A stretch of 64,000 nt of DNA from Sphingobium sp. MI1205. GTDB taxonomy: Bacteria; Pseudomonadota; Alphaproteobacteria; Sphingomonadales; Sphingomonadaceae. Shown piece by piece: positions 32,947-42,658 of this stretch (positions within the stretch are counted from its first letter, which is position 1; each line of letters opens with the position of its first letter). The translations under genes were made by a program, and so were the position numbers. The notes under the pieces were generated by a model. The model made no database searches, was not told the DNA's origin, and saw nothing but the letters and a program-made list of their open reading frames with translations. The stretch covers positions 749,501-813,500 of the forward strand of contig NZ_CP005188.1 of NCBI RefSeq assembly GCF_001563285.1, in the 5' to 3' direction.

Positions 32947-33876
32947 TTATTCGGGCAGGAAATCGGGCACCGAAAGATAGCGTTCGCCAGTGTCATAGTT
33001 GAAGCCCAGAACGCGGCTGCCTTCGGGAAGCTCCTTCAGCTTCTGGGCGATCGCGGCCAGCGTGGCGCCCGAAGATATACCCACCAGCATCCCCTCCTCG
33101 CGCGCGGCGCGGCGGGCATATTCCTTTGCATCGGCCGGATCGACCTGGATCACGCCATCCAGCAGTTGCGTGTGCAGGTTAGCCGGGATGAAGCCAGCGC
33201 CGATTCCCTGGATCGGATGTGGGCCGGGCTGGCCGCCGCTGATGACGGGGGAGAGGGTGGGTTCGACCGCATAGACTTTCAGCTCCGGCCAAAGCTTCTT
33301 CAGAACCTCGGCGACGCCGGTGATGTGACCGCCTGTACCCACTCCGGTGATGAGGGCGTCGAGCGGGCTGTCGGCGAAGTCGGTCGCGATCTCCTGCGCG
33401 GTCGTGCGGACATGCACATCGATATTGGCCGCATTTTCAAACTGCTGTGGCATCCATGATCCCGGCGTCTGTTCGATCAACTCCAGCGCCCGCTCGATCG
33501 CGCCCTTCATGCCTTTCTCACGGGGGGTGAGGTCAAAGCTTGCGCCATAGGCCAGCATCAGCCGGCGGCGCTCGAGCGACATGCTTTCCGGCATGACCAG
33601 AATCAGCTTGTAACCCTTGACCGCCGCGACCATCGCCAGGCCGACACCGGTATTGCCCGATGTGGGCTCTATGATCGTTCCACCGGGTTGCAGATCACCA
33701 GAGGCCTCTGCCGCCTCGATCATCGCCAGCGCGATACGGTCCTTGATAGATCCGCCCGGATTGGCGCGTTCCGACTTGATCCATATTTCGGAACCCGCTG
33801 GCGCGTCCGCGAACAGGCGGCTTACGCGAATATGCGGCGTGTTGCCGATGGTTTCGAGAATATTGGCAGCTTTCAT
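32947..33876 (-). CDS. cysK: Cysteine synthase A
   Basis: PLP-dependent O-acetylserine sulfhydrylase making cysteine from O-acetylserine and sulfide; 309 residues, normal size. [20 protein letters not shown] (~31-50) contains the Schiff-base Lys. [37 protein letters not shown] (~68-104) binds substrate, and [16 protein letters not shown] binds the PLP phosphate. The C-terminal [11 protein letters not shown] completes the site. ATG overlaps the stop of the upstream MFS gene (ATGA), implying co-transcription with the exporter. Confidence 0.96.
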   Translation of the reverse strand: MKAANILETIGNTPHIRVSRLFADAPAGSEIWIKSERANPGGSIKDRIALAMIEAAEASGDLQPGGTIIEPTSGNTGVGLAMVAAVKGYKLILVMPESMSLERRRLMLAYGASFDLTPREKGMKGAIERALELIEQTPGSWMPQQFENAANIDVHVRTTAQEIATDFADSPLDALITGVGTGGHITGVAEVLKKLWPELKVYAVEPTLSPVISGGQPGPHPIQGIGAGFIPANLHTQLLDGVIQVDPADAKEYARRAAREEGMLVGISSGATLAAIAQKLKELPEGSRVLGFNYDTGERYLSVPDFLPE

Positions 33877-35177
33877 GGGGCCTTCTCCTGGCTGATTTCC
33901 GCCTCCCTCAAGTCGGGTCGGTCAAAGGTACGTGCAAGACGCAGTTCGGGAAAGAGCCGCGCCCATATGAAGGTGATGACGATAGCACCTATTCCGCCGC
34001 CGATCACTGCGGCAACTGGGCCGACGAGCGCGGCGAGAAAACCCGATTCCGCCTCTCCCAACTCGTTTGAAGCCGAGATGGTGAGTTGCGACAGGCTCGA
34101 TACCCGGCCGCGCATGGCGTCCGGCGTATGAAGCTGGATCAGGGATTGGCGCACATAGACCGATACCATGTCCGCCGCGCCGAGCAGCAGCAGTGCGCCG
34201 ATGCCAACCTCGACAGCGATGTTTCGGGGCATGAATGCGGTGGAGCCAAACAATATGGTTGCAAGGCCGAAGATCACGACTGCCGCCAGCATCTTCAAGC
34301 CCACCTCCGATTTCATCGGCCGGAAGGAGAAGAACAGGGCGACGATCCCTGCGCCAATGGCGGGCGATGCGGCAAGATGCCCCAATCCCGTCGATCCGAC
34401 CTTCAGTATGTCGCGCGCATAGACCGGCAGCAACGCCGTCGCGCCTGCGAGCAGCACTGCGAACAGATCCAATGTGATGGTGGACAGAACGAGGCGGTTG
34501 GATCGAACATAGGTCAGGCCATCGACCATTTGGCGAATGGGATGGCGGCTTGTGTCGCGCGGTGGCTGCGGCACTGGGCCAATCATCCACATGCCCGCGA
34601 AGGCCACAGCGAACAGCGCCGATGCCATTGCATAGGCGCCCCACGAGGTCATTGCGAAAACATATCCTCCCAAGGCGGGACCGATGATCATCCCGGCCTG
34701 CCACGCGACGCTCGACATGGCGATAGCGCTGGGCAACACGTCGCGGGGCACCAGGTTCGGCGCGAGCGCGCTGTATGCTGGCCCGTTGAACGCGCGCGCG
34801 ATCCCGACGATCGCCGCGATGCCGAAGAGTAGTGGAAGGCTGACCCAACCCTCGTAAGTCGCAAAGGCCAGCAGCCCTGATGCGATCGTCAACATTGCGA
34901 GCGTCAGGCGCACGATCATCCGGCGGTCGAAATGGTCGGCGATCCAGCCCGTGACGGGGGTGAGAAAGAAGAGGGGAACGAACTGCGCCAGCCCTATCAT
35001 GCCTAGCTGCGCGGCGGCACCCGATGGGCTCATGCTGTCGCGGGCGATATTGTAGGCTTGCCACCCCAGCACGATCATCATGCCATATTGCGCCAGTACG
35101 CTGGCGAGCCGTCCCAGAAGATAGGCCCGGAAATTCCCGAAGCTCAGCGGATGGCTGGGATGGGCAGGGGCGTTCAT
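33873..35177 (-). CDS. MFS transporter (MFS_3-like)
   Basis: A 434-residue inner-membrane protein with about twelve helices. The N-terminal pattern [36 protein letters not shown] (~13-48) and [32 protein letters not shown], with the conserved MFS loop G-x3-D-x2-DRR, place it in the MFS_3 (enterobactin exporter-like) branch. [44 protein letters not shown] is a typical motif of this branch. It is translationally coupled to cysK downstream, suggesting export of a thiol- or cysteine-derived compound or another amino-acid product (inference). Confidence 0.9.
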   Translation of the reverse strand: MNAPAHPSHPLSFGNFRAYLLGRLASVLAQYGMMIVLGWQAYNIARDSMSPSGAAAQLGMIGLAQFVPLFFLTPVTGWIADHFDRRMIVRLTLAMLTIASGLLAFATYEGWVSLPLLFGIAAIVGIARAFNGPAYSALAPNLVPRDVLPSAIAMSSVAWQAGMIIGPALGGYVFAMTSWGAYAMASALFAVAFAGMWMIGPVPQPPRDTSRHPIRQMVDGLTYVRSNRLVLSTITLDLFAVLLAGATALLPVYARDILKVGSTGLGHLAASPAIGAGIVALFFSFRPMKSEVGLKMLAAVVIFGLATILFGSTAFMPRNIAVEVGIGALLLLGAADMVSVYVRQSLIQLHTPDAMRGRVSSLSQLTISASNELGEAESGFLAALVGPVAAVIGGGIGAIVITFIWARLFPELRLARTFDRPDLREAEISQEKAP

Positions 35178-35284
35178 GCGATTTCCTTAACGCCTGCACC
35201 ACGATACGCAACTTCGCGAGTAGAAAATGCCGACAGCAGTTTATTGCAGCCGCATAACCGCAGCTTTCGCCGTCGCTTAAGCGG

Positions 35285-35689
35285 TCAGTGGTCGGGGGTT
35301 AGCAAGATGCCGCTGACTGATCCATTGCGTACGGAGCAGACGAAGGGCATCGAATGCTGGTCGCCGACCGGGCCGACTTCGCCTTCCACTTCCCAACCCG
35401 TCGACATGGTGCGGGCGGTGATCCTTCCCCGGACGCTTGCGCCATTTCCTGCTTCTTCACGCGCCTTGGCCGCGCACGCGCTGCGCGCAGCGGCGGCGCT
35501 GTGGATGGGGCCATAGCCGGGCGAGGCATAGGGTTGCCGTTTTGCGTCGCGCTCTGCCTGTCGGTCGCGGGCGATATCGCTGACGACCGCCGCGTCGGCG
35601 GCACGGTGCAGATCGCGATAATCCTGCGCATGGGCGGGTAGCGCAAGTCCCAACGCCAAAACGAAGCCGGCAGTCTTTCCGATAGCCAT
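35285..35689 (-). CDS. Small secreted protein of unknown function
   Basis: A 134-residue protein beginning at ATG 35689 with a signal peptide (MAIGKTAGFVLALGLALPAHAQ). The longer frame to 35806 would run into the HerA-like gene and lacks signal-peptide logic. The mature part is Ala/Arg-rich (IARDRQAERDAKRQPY, AAARSACAAKAREEAGNGASVRGRITARTMSTGWEVEGEVGPVG) and ends in CSVRNGSVSGILLTPDH. Two Cys may form a disulfide. I know no name for it. It starts 26 bp after the HerA-like gene on the same strand, so they may be co-transcribed. Confidence 0.7.
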   Translation of the reverse strand: MAIGKTAGFVLALGLALPAHAQDYRDLHRAADAAVVSDIARDRQAERDAKRQPYASPGYGPIHSAAAARSACAAKAREEAGNGASVRGRITARTMSTGWEVEGEVGPVGDQHSMPFVCSVRNGSVSGILLTPDH

Positions 35690-35714
35690 TGTCTTTTCTC
35701 CTCCGCTGTCGGTG

Positions 35715-37340
35715 TTATTTGAACAGGCTGCCCAAAATGCCGCGGACCAACCGCCCGGCCAATCCGCCCGAACGGCGGCTCGATCCGCCGAATACGGCAC
35801 GGCCAAGCTCGTTCGCGACCTGTCGTCCCACCGATGACGCTGCCGACCGGCTGGCGGATTGGACTGCCCGATCCAGCGCGGATGGCTTGGCCGATTCCCG
35901 CGCGGCTATGGCGTCGCGCCGCGCCTTTTCCTTGAGTTCCGCCTCGCGCTGTTTCGCTTCCAGCGTTGCCTGAATGGCCGCGGCCTTGTCGGATTCAGCC
36001 TTCGCCTTTGCAGCTTGCGCGGCTGCGACAGCAGCCTCGCCCCTAGCCGCCAGGATCTCCTCGGCAGATTCCCGATCAACCGCTTCGTCATATGTGCCGA
36101 CGCATGGGGATATCGACTGAATGATGGCACGCTCCTTTGCGCTCACAGGACCCAGTCGGGAGCGCGGCGGCGCGATCAGCGTGCGTTGAACGATGCCGGG
36201 CGAACCATCCTCCTGCAACAGCGACACCAGTGCCTCGCCCACCTTCAGTTCCGTGATCGCGGTTTCGACATCCAGGTCTGGATTGATGCGGAAGGTTTCG
36301 GCCGCGGCCTTGATTGCCCTCTGATCGCGGGGGGTAAAAGCGCGCAACGCGTGCTGAACACGATTGCCAAGTTGACCCGCCACTTCTTCAGGTATGTCGA
36401 TCGGGTTCTGCGTCACGAAATAGACGCCGACGCCCTTTGAACGGATCAGGCGGACGACCTGCTCAATCTTGTCGGTCAACGCCTTGGGCGCATCGTCGAA
36501 CAGCAGGTGCGCCTCATCAAAGAAAAAGACCAGCACCGGCTTGTCGGGGTCGCCGACTTCGGGAAGCGTTTCGAACAGTTCGCTCAGCAGCCAGAGCAGG
36601 AACGTGGCGTAGAGCTTCGGGCTTTGCATCAACTTGTCGGCGGCCAGGATATTCACATAGCCCCGGCCCTGGTCATCCACTTTCAGGAAATCATGAATGT
36701 CGAGCGCAGGTTCGCCGAAGAAATGCGCACCGCCCTGGCTGTCGAGTTGAAGCAGTTGGCGCTGGATCGCGCCGACGCTTGCCTTGGTGACGTTACCATA
36801 GCGGGCGGAAAGCGTATCGGCATTCTCCGCACAATAGGCCAGCATTGACTGAAGATCGCCAAGATCGATCAGCAACAGCCCTTCCTCATCGGCATATTTG
36901 AACGCGATGGTGAGGACGCCCTCTTGCGTTTCATTGAGGTCCATCAGGCGAGCGAGCAGCAGCGGCCCCATCTCGCTGACGGTGGTGCGGATCGGGTGGC
37001 CCTGTTCGCCATAAAGATCCCAGAAGATCGCAGGATTGTCCGCGTAACTGTAATTGTCGATGCCGATTTCTCTAGCGCGGGCTACCAGCTTATCGGCATT
37101 CTTCGCGGTAGGCGATCCTGCCATGGCGATGCCCGAAAGATCGCCTTTTACATCGGCGAGGAATACAGGAACGCCCAGCGCAGAGAAGCCTTCCGCAATG
37201 CCTTGCAGGGTGACGGTCTTCCCCGTGCCTGTAGCGCCTGCGATCAGGCCATGCCGGTTGGCCCGCCGGAGGTTCAACATTTGGGGAACTGCGCCGTCCT
37301 TGCCGGGGGCGCCAAGGCCAATGAATATGCCGTCGCTCAT
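35715..37340 (-). CDS. HerA-like ATPase, DUF853 family
   Basis: A 541-residue P-loop ATPase of the DUF853/HerA-like helicase family. Walker [22 protein letters not shown] (~31-51) and Walker [22 protein letters not shown] (~268-288) are clear. The arginine-finger region is [23 protein letters not shown], and [25 protein letters not shown] is the sensor segment. The C-terminal ~120 residues are an Ala/Glu/Lys coiled coil ([33 protein letters not shown]) followed by a Gly/Arg tail. A role in DNA or protein translocation is unproven. It is the second gene after HtrA on this strand, with a 114-bp gap. Confidence 0.9.
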   Translation of the reverse strand: MSDGIFIGLGAPGKDGAVPQMLNLRRANRHGLIAGATGTGKTVTLQGIAEGFSALGVPVFLADVKGDLSGIAMAGSPTAKNADKLVARAREIGIDNYSYADNPAIFWDLYGEQGHPIRTTVSEMGPLLLARLMDLNETQEGVLTIAFKYADEEGLLLIDLGDLQSMLAYCAENADTLSARYGNVTKASVGAIQRQLLQLDSQGGAHFFGEPALDIHDFLKVDDQGRGYVNILAADKLMQSPKLYATFLLWLLSELFETLPEVGDPDKPVLVFFFDEAHLLFDDAPKALTDKIEQVVRLIRSKGVGVYFVTQNPIDIPEEVAGQLGNRVQHALRAFTPRDQRAIKAAAETFRINPDLDVETAITELKVGEALVSLLQEDGSPGIVQRTLIAPPRSRLGPVSAKERAIIQSISPCVGTYDEAVDRESAEEILAARGEAAVAAAQAAKAKAESDKAAAIQATLEAKQREAELKEKARRDAIAARESAKPSALDRAVQSASRSAASSVGRQVANELGRAVFGGSSRRSGGLAGRLVRGILGSLFK

Positions 37341-37454
37341 CGCATCAAGCTCCCCAAAAGCTTCGGGCCGCGCCCGCCGGAGTCTGTCCGCACTCTAGTG
37401 GTGAGACAGGGCTTCCGGCAAGCGCGGCCCGTAACGAAAAGCTCCATCGCGCAA

Positions 37455-38969
37455 TTATTTGTTACGCAGGCGCACCGGCAGAAACACTGGCGGCTGGCCC
37501 CGGCGCAACACCTGCAACAGGATGGCGCTGCGGCCCTGCGACGACACCTGCTGCACCGCCGCGTCCAGTTCCGCCTGGCTGGTGACCGGACGGTTGTTGG
37601 CCGTGATGATGACATCGCCCCTGCGCAGGCCCTTGGCGCCCGCATCGGTCGAACTGTCCACGGCCGTGATGACAACGCCCCGCGTGTCGGCGGCGACGCC
37701 CAACTGGCGAATGATGTTGGGTGTCAACGGGATGGCGGAGATGCCAAGCGACTGCTGCGTCGCCTGTTCGCCGCCGGACTGGTCGTCTGGCTGCTGCTCA
37801 TTGAAGTCGTCGTCCTGCCGCTGAGCAAAGCTGTTCAGCTCGGCCTCGGACGGGCGCTCGCCGACGATTGCGGTCACCGTCTGACGCTTGCCGTTGCGGA
37901 GCAGCACGATCGGCACGCGCGACCCTATGGGCTGCGACGCGACGATGGACGACAGATTTTGATCCGGGGTCACTTCCTGACCAGCGACGCTGACGATCAC
38001 GTCGCCTGCCTTGATCCCGGCCCGGTCGGCGGCCTTGCCGGGTTCGACGCCCTGGACGAACTCGCCCCGGTTTTTGGCGAGGCCGAGCGACTCGGCCAGG
38101 TCTTCGCCGAGCGGACTGATCTGGATGCCCAGATAGCCGCGCTTGACGCTCTGACCCTTGCGCAACGTAGCGACGATAGGCGCGGCCTGTTCGGAGGGAA
38201 TGGCGAAGCCGATGCCGACATTGCCGCCCGAGGGCGACAGGATCTGGCTGTTGATGCCGATCACGTTGCCGCGCATGTCGAACATCGGGCCGCCGCTATT
38301 GCCCTGGTTGATCGAAGCGTCGGTCTGGATGAACTTGTCATAGGTGCCGCCGGTGCCGCGATGGACGGCGGAAATGATCCCCGCAGTCACCGTGCCGGAC
38401 AGGGCGAAGGGGTTTCCGATTGCGATTACCCAATCGCCCACGCGTGCCTTCGTGCTGTCACCGAACTTGACGAAGGGAAGCGCCTTTCGCGGTTCGATCT
38501 TTAGCACGGCGATGTCGGTGGCGGGATCGCGACCGATCAGCTTGGCGGAATATTCCTCCCTATTGGTGAGGGTCACGGTGATCGAATCCACCGATGCGCC
38601 TTCCGCGCCGGCGGAGACAACATGATTATTGGTGACGATGTAGCCGTCCGCCGAAATAATGAATCCCGACCCCAGAGACTGGGCCTGGCGGGTCTGGGGC
38701 CTGCCACCCTGTCCTTGCCCGAACAGGTCGCCGAAAGGCGTTCCTGCAAATGGGTTCTGCACCTGAACGCGCTGCTTGGTCGAGATGTTTACAACCGCAG
38801 GTTGTAGCTTTTCGACCATGTCGGCAAGGCTGGCGGGGGCGCCCGCAGGAGCAGCGGCCTGCATCCCTTCATTCTGCGCGATCTGCGCGCCGACATTGGG
38901 GCTGGAAGTGACAGCGATGGCGGTGCCACCAAGCAGCAGGGCGCCGGTAAGGGCATAAGCGTAACGCAC
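37455..38969 (-). CDS. Periplasmic serine protease, DegP/DegQ (HtrA) type
   Basis: A 504-residue HtrA protease for envelope protein quality control. GTG 38969 is preferred (VRYAYALTGALLLGGTAIAV...) with a GAGAGGA site 9 nt upstream. The longer frame from 39053 lacks one. The catalytic triad is in YIVTNNHVVSAG (His), GRDPATDIAVLKI (Asp) and SINQGNSGGPMFDM (Ser). Two PDZ domains follow, one around GYLGIQISPLGEDLAESLGL (~285-375) and one around GVVITAVDSSTDAGAKGLRRGDVIITAN (~430-500). The acidic linker DDDFNEQQPDDQSGGEQ separates them. hflC and hflK lie next upstream on the same strand. Confidence 0.95.
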   Translation of the reverse strand: MRYAYALTGALLLGGTAIAVTSSPNVGAQIAQNEGMQAAAPAGAPASLADMVEKLQPAVVNISTKQRVQVQNPFAGTPFGDLFGQGQGGRPQTRQAQSLGSGFIISADGYIVTNNHVVSAGAEGASVDSITVTLTNREEYSAKLIGRDPATDIAVLKIEPRKALPFVKFGDSTKARVGDWVIAIGNPFALSGTVTAGIISAVHRGTGGTYDKFIQTDASINQGNSGGPMFDMRGNVIGINSQILSPSGGNVGIGFAIPSEQAAPIVATLRKGQSVKRGYLGIQISPLGEDLAESLGLAKNRGEFVQGVEPGKAADRAGIKAGDVIVSVAGQEVTPDQNLSSIVASQPIGSRVPIVLLRNGKRQTVTAIVGERPSEAELNSFAQRQDDDFNEQQPDDQSGGEQATQQSLGISAIPLTPNIIRQLGVAADTRGVVITAVDSSTDAGAKGLRRGDVIITANNRPVTSQAELDAAVQQVSSQGRSAILLQVLRRGQPPVFLPVRLRNK

Positions 38970-39108
38970 TCGTGACGGTCCTCTCGTGAACTTGGCGAAG
39001 GAAAGGGCAGGACTCTGCGGGAGTCGGATGCACTGCCCAGCCTTAACCCTCATTGAATGACGCTGGTTCCGAAATGATCCAGGCCCTCTTTACCATTGGT
39101 TGCACCCA

Positions 39109-39957
39109 TCAGTTGCTACCCTGAAACTGCTTCAGGAAGTCGTTCTCGCGTGACAACAGCATGGACGTCGATCCTTGCCGCTCCGGTGCGAAGGTGAAGC
39201 GGTAGGCCTGCATCGCGCGATAGAAATCGTAGAATTGCGGATCCTTGCCAAAGCTTTCCGAATAGATGCGGGCTGCGTTGGCGTCCGCCTCCGCGCGGAT
39301 GATCTGGGCCTGCTTCGCACCCTGCGCCCGGATCGTCAGCGCTTCCTGCTCGCGCGCGGTGCGCATGCGGGTGAAGGCGCTTTCCAGCGGGGCGCCGTCG
39401 GGCAGGTCGGCCCGCTTGATCCGCACATCGACGATCTCCGCGCCATATTGCCGCGCCACGCGATTGAGACCGGCCTCGATATTGTCCATCACCTGGCCGC
39501 GCTCCGGCGAGAGCAAGGCGGCAAAGGGGCGCTTGCCCAATTCGTTGCGCAGGGCAGACCCCAGGATCGGCCGCAAGGCATCTGAGACTCGTTCCTCATT
39601 ACCTGCCGCTATATACATACGCAGCGGATCGACGATCCGGTAGCGGGCGAAAGCGTCGACCTGCAACCGGAGTTGATCGGTCGACAGCACCTGTTGCCGC
39701 TCCATCTCGACCGAGAGGACGCGCTTGTCGATCCAGACGATCTGATCGACAAAAGGCCAGCGGAGGATGATGCCTGCCCCTGTCTTGCCGAAATCCTCAT
39801 TGGGAAGGTAACGATTGACGATCTTCTTGGGATCGCCAAAGCGCACGACAACGCCCTGCCTGGTCTCCGGTACGATCGCGACCGTGCTGCCGATAAGCAG
39901 CAGCAGCGCGATCACCGACAAGGCGAGGGCCACGGGATGGCGGATGAACGTCGGCAT
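39109..39957 (-). CDS. hflC: HflC, SPFH-domain regulator of FtsH
   Basis: A 282-residue SPFH protein that forms, with HflK, the membrane cage around the FtsH protease. ATG 39957 overlaps the hflK stop (TGATG); a GTG at 39960 is the alternative. The N-terminal transmembrane helix is HPVALALSVIALLLLIGSTVAIV. The SPFH core shows RQGVVVRFGDPKKIVNRYLP, GIILRWPFVDQIVWIDKRVLS and ADANAARIYSESFGKDPQFYDFYRAMQAY. The last is the HflC signature near the C-terminus. Confidence 0.94.
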   Translation of the reverse strand: MPTFIRHPVALALSVIALLLLIGSTVAIVPETRQGVVVRFGDPKKIVNRYLPNEDFGKTGAGIILRWPFVDQIVWIDKRVLSVEMERQQVLSTDQLRLQVDAFARYRIVDPLRMYIAAGNEERVSDALRPILGSALRNELGKRPFAALLSPERGQVMDNIEAGLNRVARQYGAEIVDVRIKRADLPDGAPLESAFTRMRTAREQEALTIRAQGAKQAQIIRAEADANAARIYSESFGKDPQFYDFYRAMQAYRFTFAPERQGSTSMLLSRENDFLKQFQGSN

Positions 39958-41090
39958 CACTGGCCCTCCCTACCGGTGGGAGCGGAAGCGCCCGCAGAGG
40001 CGGTCGCCGCTTGCGCCCGGCGTTTCAGTTCGGGCAGCGGTAGGAACGGCGTCACGTTTCCGGTTTCAACGATCGTCTTGTCGACGTTGGACAGCACGCC
40101 CTCCATGGTTTCATAATACATGCGGCGGCGGGTGACCTCTGGCGCCAGCCTGTACTGTTCATATACCTTGTCGAAGGCGGCGGCTTCGCCCTGCGCCTTA
40201 GCGGTCACCTGTTGCGCGGCAGCGCGGGCTTCGTTGAGATAGGTCTGCGCGGTCTGCTGGGCGGCGGACACCGCCTTGAACGCGTCATTCACCGCTGTGG
40301 GCGGATCAGCCTGCTTGATGGCGACGCCCTGAACCCGGATGCCAGACCTGTAGCTGTCCAATATCTCCTGCATGCGCTGTTCGACCTGCTGCTCAATCTC
40401 GGTGCGTCCCGCACCCAGCGCGTCGTCCAGGCTGACGCTGGCGACTACCGACCGCATCGCGCTTTCAGCGACTTCGCGCACTGTCGCATCGGGATCGGAA
40501 AGCTGGAACAAATAAAGCTCGGGGTTACGGATGTTCCAGCGCACGGAATAGGCCAGGTCGATGATATTCTGATCGCCGGTCAGCACCAGATTTTCGCTCT
40601 GTGCGGTCGGCGATCCGATGTCAATCGCGCGGATCTCCTCAACGTCAACGGTGGCGACGTTTTCAAAGGGCGCAGGCAGCGTCAGGCTGATGCCGGGTGT
40701 CAGGGTGCGGCTATATTTCCCCAGCAGCGTCACCACTCCGCGTTCCTGCGGGCCGACCCGGTGGAAGCAGGTCAGGACGAGCCACAGGACAACAAGGATT
40801 CCTACCGCAGCGGGCCAGAGCGCCTTACCGGTGGGCCGGGGCGGCAGGTTGCCGAAACCGCCACCACCGCCTTGACCAAAGCTTTCCCGGCTGCGGCGCA
40901 GCAGTTCCTCGATCGCGGACGGCCCCTTGCCGCCCGGGGAGCGGCCCGGCTGCGTCCATGGGTTGCGCGGGCCGCCGTCGCCGCCCTTGCCCGCACCGTC
41001 ATCGCCACCAGGGCCGTCGTTTTTGCCGCCCCAGGGACCCTGAGCCATTGCATGAACGATGCGAGGCATCCACCCGAAAATTCTCTTCAT
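39957..41090 (-). CDS. hflK: HflK, SPFH-domain regulator of FtsH
   Basis: A 377-residue partner of HflC. The start is uncertain: ATG 41090 (MKRIFGWMPRIVHAMAQGPWGG) was chosen, but Met at 41069, 41045 or the frame start 41138 are possible. The N-terminal cytosolic tail is Gly/Pro/Asp-rich (GGKNDGPGGDDGAGKGG), as in known HflK. A transmembrane helix follows (PAAVGILVVLWLVLTCF), then the SPFH domain GPQERGVVTLLGKYSRTLTPGISLTLPAPFENVATVDVEEI and the coiled segment AQTYLNEARAAAQQVTAKAQGEAAAFDKVYEQYRLAPEVTRRRMYYETMEGVL. Co-transcribed with hflC and probably the HtrA gene. Confidence 0.93.
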   Translation of the reverse strand: MKRIFGWMPRIVHAMAQGPWGGKNDGPGGDDGAGKGGDGGPRNPWTQPGRSPGGKGPSAIEELLRRSRESFGQGGGGGFGNLPPRPTGKALWPAAVGILVVLWLVLTCFHRVGPQERGVVTLLGKYSRTLTPGISLTLPAPFENVATVDVEEIRAIDIGSPTAQSENLVLTGDQNIIDLAYSVRWNIRNPELYLFQLSDPDATVREVAESAMRSVVASVSLDDALGAGRTEIEQQVEQRMQEILDSYRSGIRVQGVAIKQADPPTAVNDAFKAVSAAQQTAQTYLNEARAAAQQVTAKAQGEAAAFDKVYEQYRLAPEVTRRRMYYETMEGVLSNVDKTIVETGNVTPFLPLPELKRRAQAATASAGASAPTGREGQ

Positions 41091-41163
41091 CCCGTCTCTA
41101 TAGGAAGGCTGGGCTGCGAAAAACAGTGCCCTTCGCAACGATTATTGCCTAGGAGGCGCTCTC

Positions 41164-42123
41164 ATGACCGATCTTGAGAGTTTTGCCGCCCGCCTGAAGT
41201 CGCTCACAGATGGTCGCGCCAGCGCGCCTCGTGTGAAGGACGGAATTATGAACCTGGCGCTGGACGTTGGCGGCCTGCCTGCTGAGCGCCGCGACGCTGT
41301 CGCGGCTGCAATCCGAGAAGGCGGCATGTTGGTGCCGGGCGTGAAGGATGTGCGCATCGCCATGACGGCCGAACGCAAGCCTCTCAGGATCATCGCTGTG
41401 GCGTCAGGAAAGGGAGGCGTCGGCAAATCCACCCTGTCGGCCAATCTTGCCGTCGCGCTTAAGCGTCTGGGTTTCGCCGTGGGGCTGGTCGATGCCGATA
41501 TATACGGACCATCGCAGGCCCGGTTAATGGCCAGCGAGGATAGGAAGCCGCAGGCGCGCGAGAAACAGCTGGTTCCGGTCGATAGCCCGCTTGGCATCCC
41601 AATGCTGTCGATGGCGCATCTGGTTGAGCCAGGCAAGGCGCTCGCCTGGCGAGGTCCCATGGCCGGCAACGCGCTGTCGCAACTCATCGACGCAGACTGG
41701 GGCGATGCTGAACTGCTGGTGGTGGATATGCCTCCGGGCACCGGGGACGTTCAACTGTCCATGGTGCAAAAGCATAAGCCCGCAGGCGCGGTCATCGTCT
41801 CGACCCCGCAGGATCTGGCGTTGATCGACGCCACCCGCGCAGTCAGCCTCTTTGAACAAACGCAGGTGCCGTTGATCGGGCTGGTCGAAAACATGGCGGG
41901 ATATAGCTGCCCTCATTGCGGTGAAATCTCCGACCCCTTCGGCACGGGCGGGGCGGAAGCCGCCGGATCAGCCATGGGCATGCCCTTCCTCGGACGCATC
42001 CCCCTTGCCATCGACATACGGCGACGGTCGGACGCAGGTGATCCTCCTGCTTCCGGCGACGACGCTTCGGGGCAGGCTTTCCTTGCAATCGCGGAAAAGG
42101 TAGCTGCCTGGTTACGGGCATGA
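41164..42123 (+). CDS. Mrp/NBP35-type Fe-S carrier ATPase
   Basis: A 319-residue P-loop ATPase of the Mrp/ApbC/NBP35 family, an iron-sulfur cluster carrier. The start follows a textbook AGGAGG (41151-41156). A DUF59-like N-terminal domain (~1-75) precedes the deviant Walker A IAVASGKGGVGKSTLSANLAVAL (~77-99). LVVDMPPGTGDVQLSMVQKHKPAGAVIVSTPQDLALIDATRA is the Walker B/switch region, and NMAGYSCPHCGEISDPFG contains the CxxC cluster motif. Divergent from hflK. Likely supplies Fe-S clusters to enzymes such as the adjacent redox genes (inference). Confidence 0.93.
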   Translation: MTDLESFAARLKSLTDGRASAPRVKDGIMNLALDVGGLPAERRDAVAAAIREGGMLVPGVKDVRIAMTAERKPLRIIAVASGKGGVGKSTLSANLAVALKRLGFAVGLVDADIYGPSQARLMASEDRKPQAREKQLVPVDSPLGIPMLSMAHLVEPGKALAWRGPMAGNALSQLIDADWGDAELLVVDMPPGTGDVQLSMVQKHKPAGAVIVSTPQDLALIDATRAVSLFEQTQVPLIGLVENMAGYSCPHCGEISDPFGTGGAEAAGSAMGMPFLGRIPLAIDIRRRSDAGDPPASGDDASGQAFLAIAEKVAAWLRA

Positions 42124-42193
42124 ACCAAGGCCGATGGAACGGTTTGAAGGCGCCCCGCGTCTTTGCCGTATCTGCCATTGATGGAGCATGCTG

Positions 42194-42619
42194 ATGCCGC
42201 TGGAACAGTCACAGGACATTATCGACCTGCTTCAGGAAACGCGCACGATTGCTTTGGTTGGCATTTCGGACCGGCCCAGCTATCGCGTGATGAAGTTTCT
42301 CCAGAACCACGGCTATCGCGTTCTACCGGTCAATCCCCAGATCGCGGGCGAACATGTTCATGGAGAATTTGTCTGGGGGCGGTTGGCGGATATCGGCGTG
42401 CCCATCGACATGGTGGATATTTTCCGGCGTAGTGAGGCTGCGGGAGACGCGGTGGACGAAGCCATTGCGGCGGGGGTCAAGGCCGTCTGGATGCAATTGG
42501 GCGTGATCAACGACGCGGCGGCATCGCGCGCAGAGGCAGCCGGGGTCAAGGTGGTGATGGATCGCTGTCCGGCAATCGACATCCCCCGTTTCAACATCCT
42601 GCCCGTACGCGCGGATTAA
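42194..42619 (+). CDS. CoA-binding domain protein (YccU-like)
   Basis: A 141-residue Rossmann-fold protein of the CoA_binding_2 family. An ATG exists at 42188, but GGAG (42183-42186) sits only 1 nt before it. From ATG 42194 the spacing is 7, so 42194 is preferred. Motifs: RTIALVGISDRPSYRVMKFLQNHGYRVLPVNPQIAGEHVHGE (~18-60), DMVDIFRRSEAAGDAVDEAI, and KAVWMQLGVINDAAASRAEAAGVKVVMDRCPAIDIPR (~92-130). Function in CoA binding is only a family label. It lies 65 bp after the Mrp gene. Confidence 0.88.
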   Translation: MPLEQSQDIIDLLQETRTIALVGISDRPSYRVMKFLQNHGYRVLPVNPQIAGEHVHGEFVWGRLADIGVPIDMVDIFRRSEAAGDAVDEAIAAGVKAVWMQLGVINDAAASRAEAAGVKVVMDRCPAIDIPRFNILPVRAD

Positions 42620-42658
42620 CGCTTTTCAGCCGCCTCAAGCGCCTTTATCAGCATTTGA

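Noticed and set aside
36924..38504. A 526-codon + strand frame across the HerA-like and HtrA genes
   Set aside because: Antisense shadow of two real genes; composition is typical of high-GC mirror frames and no domain is visible.
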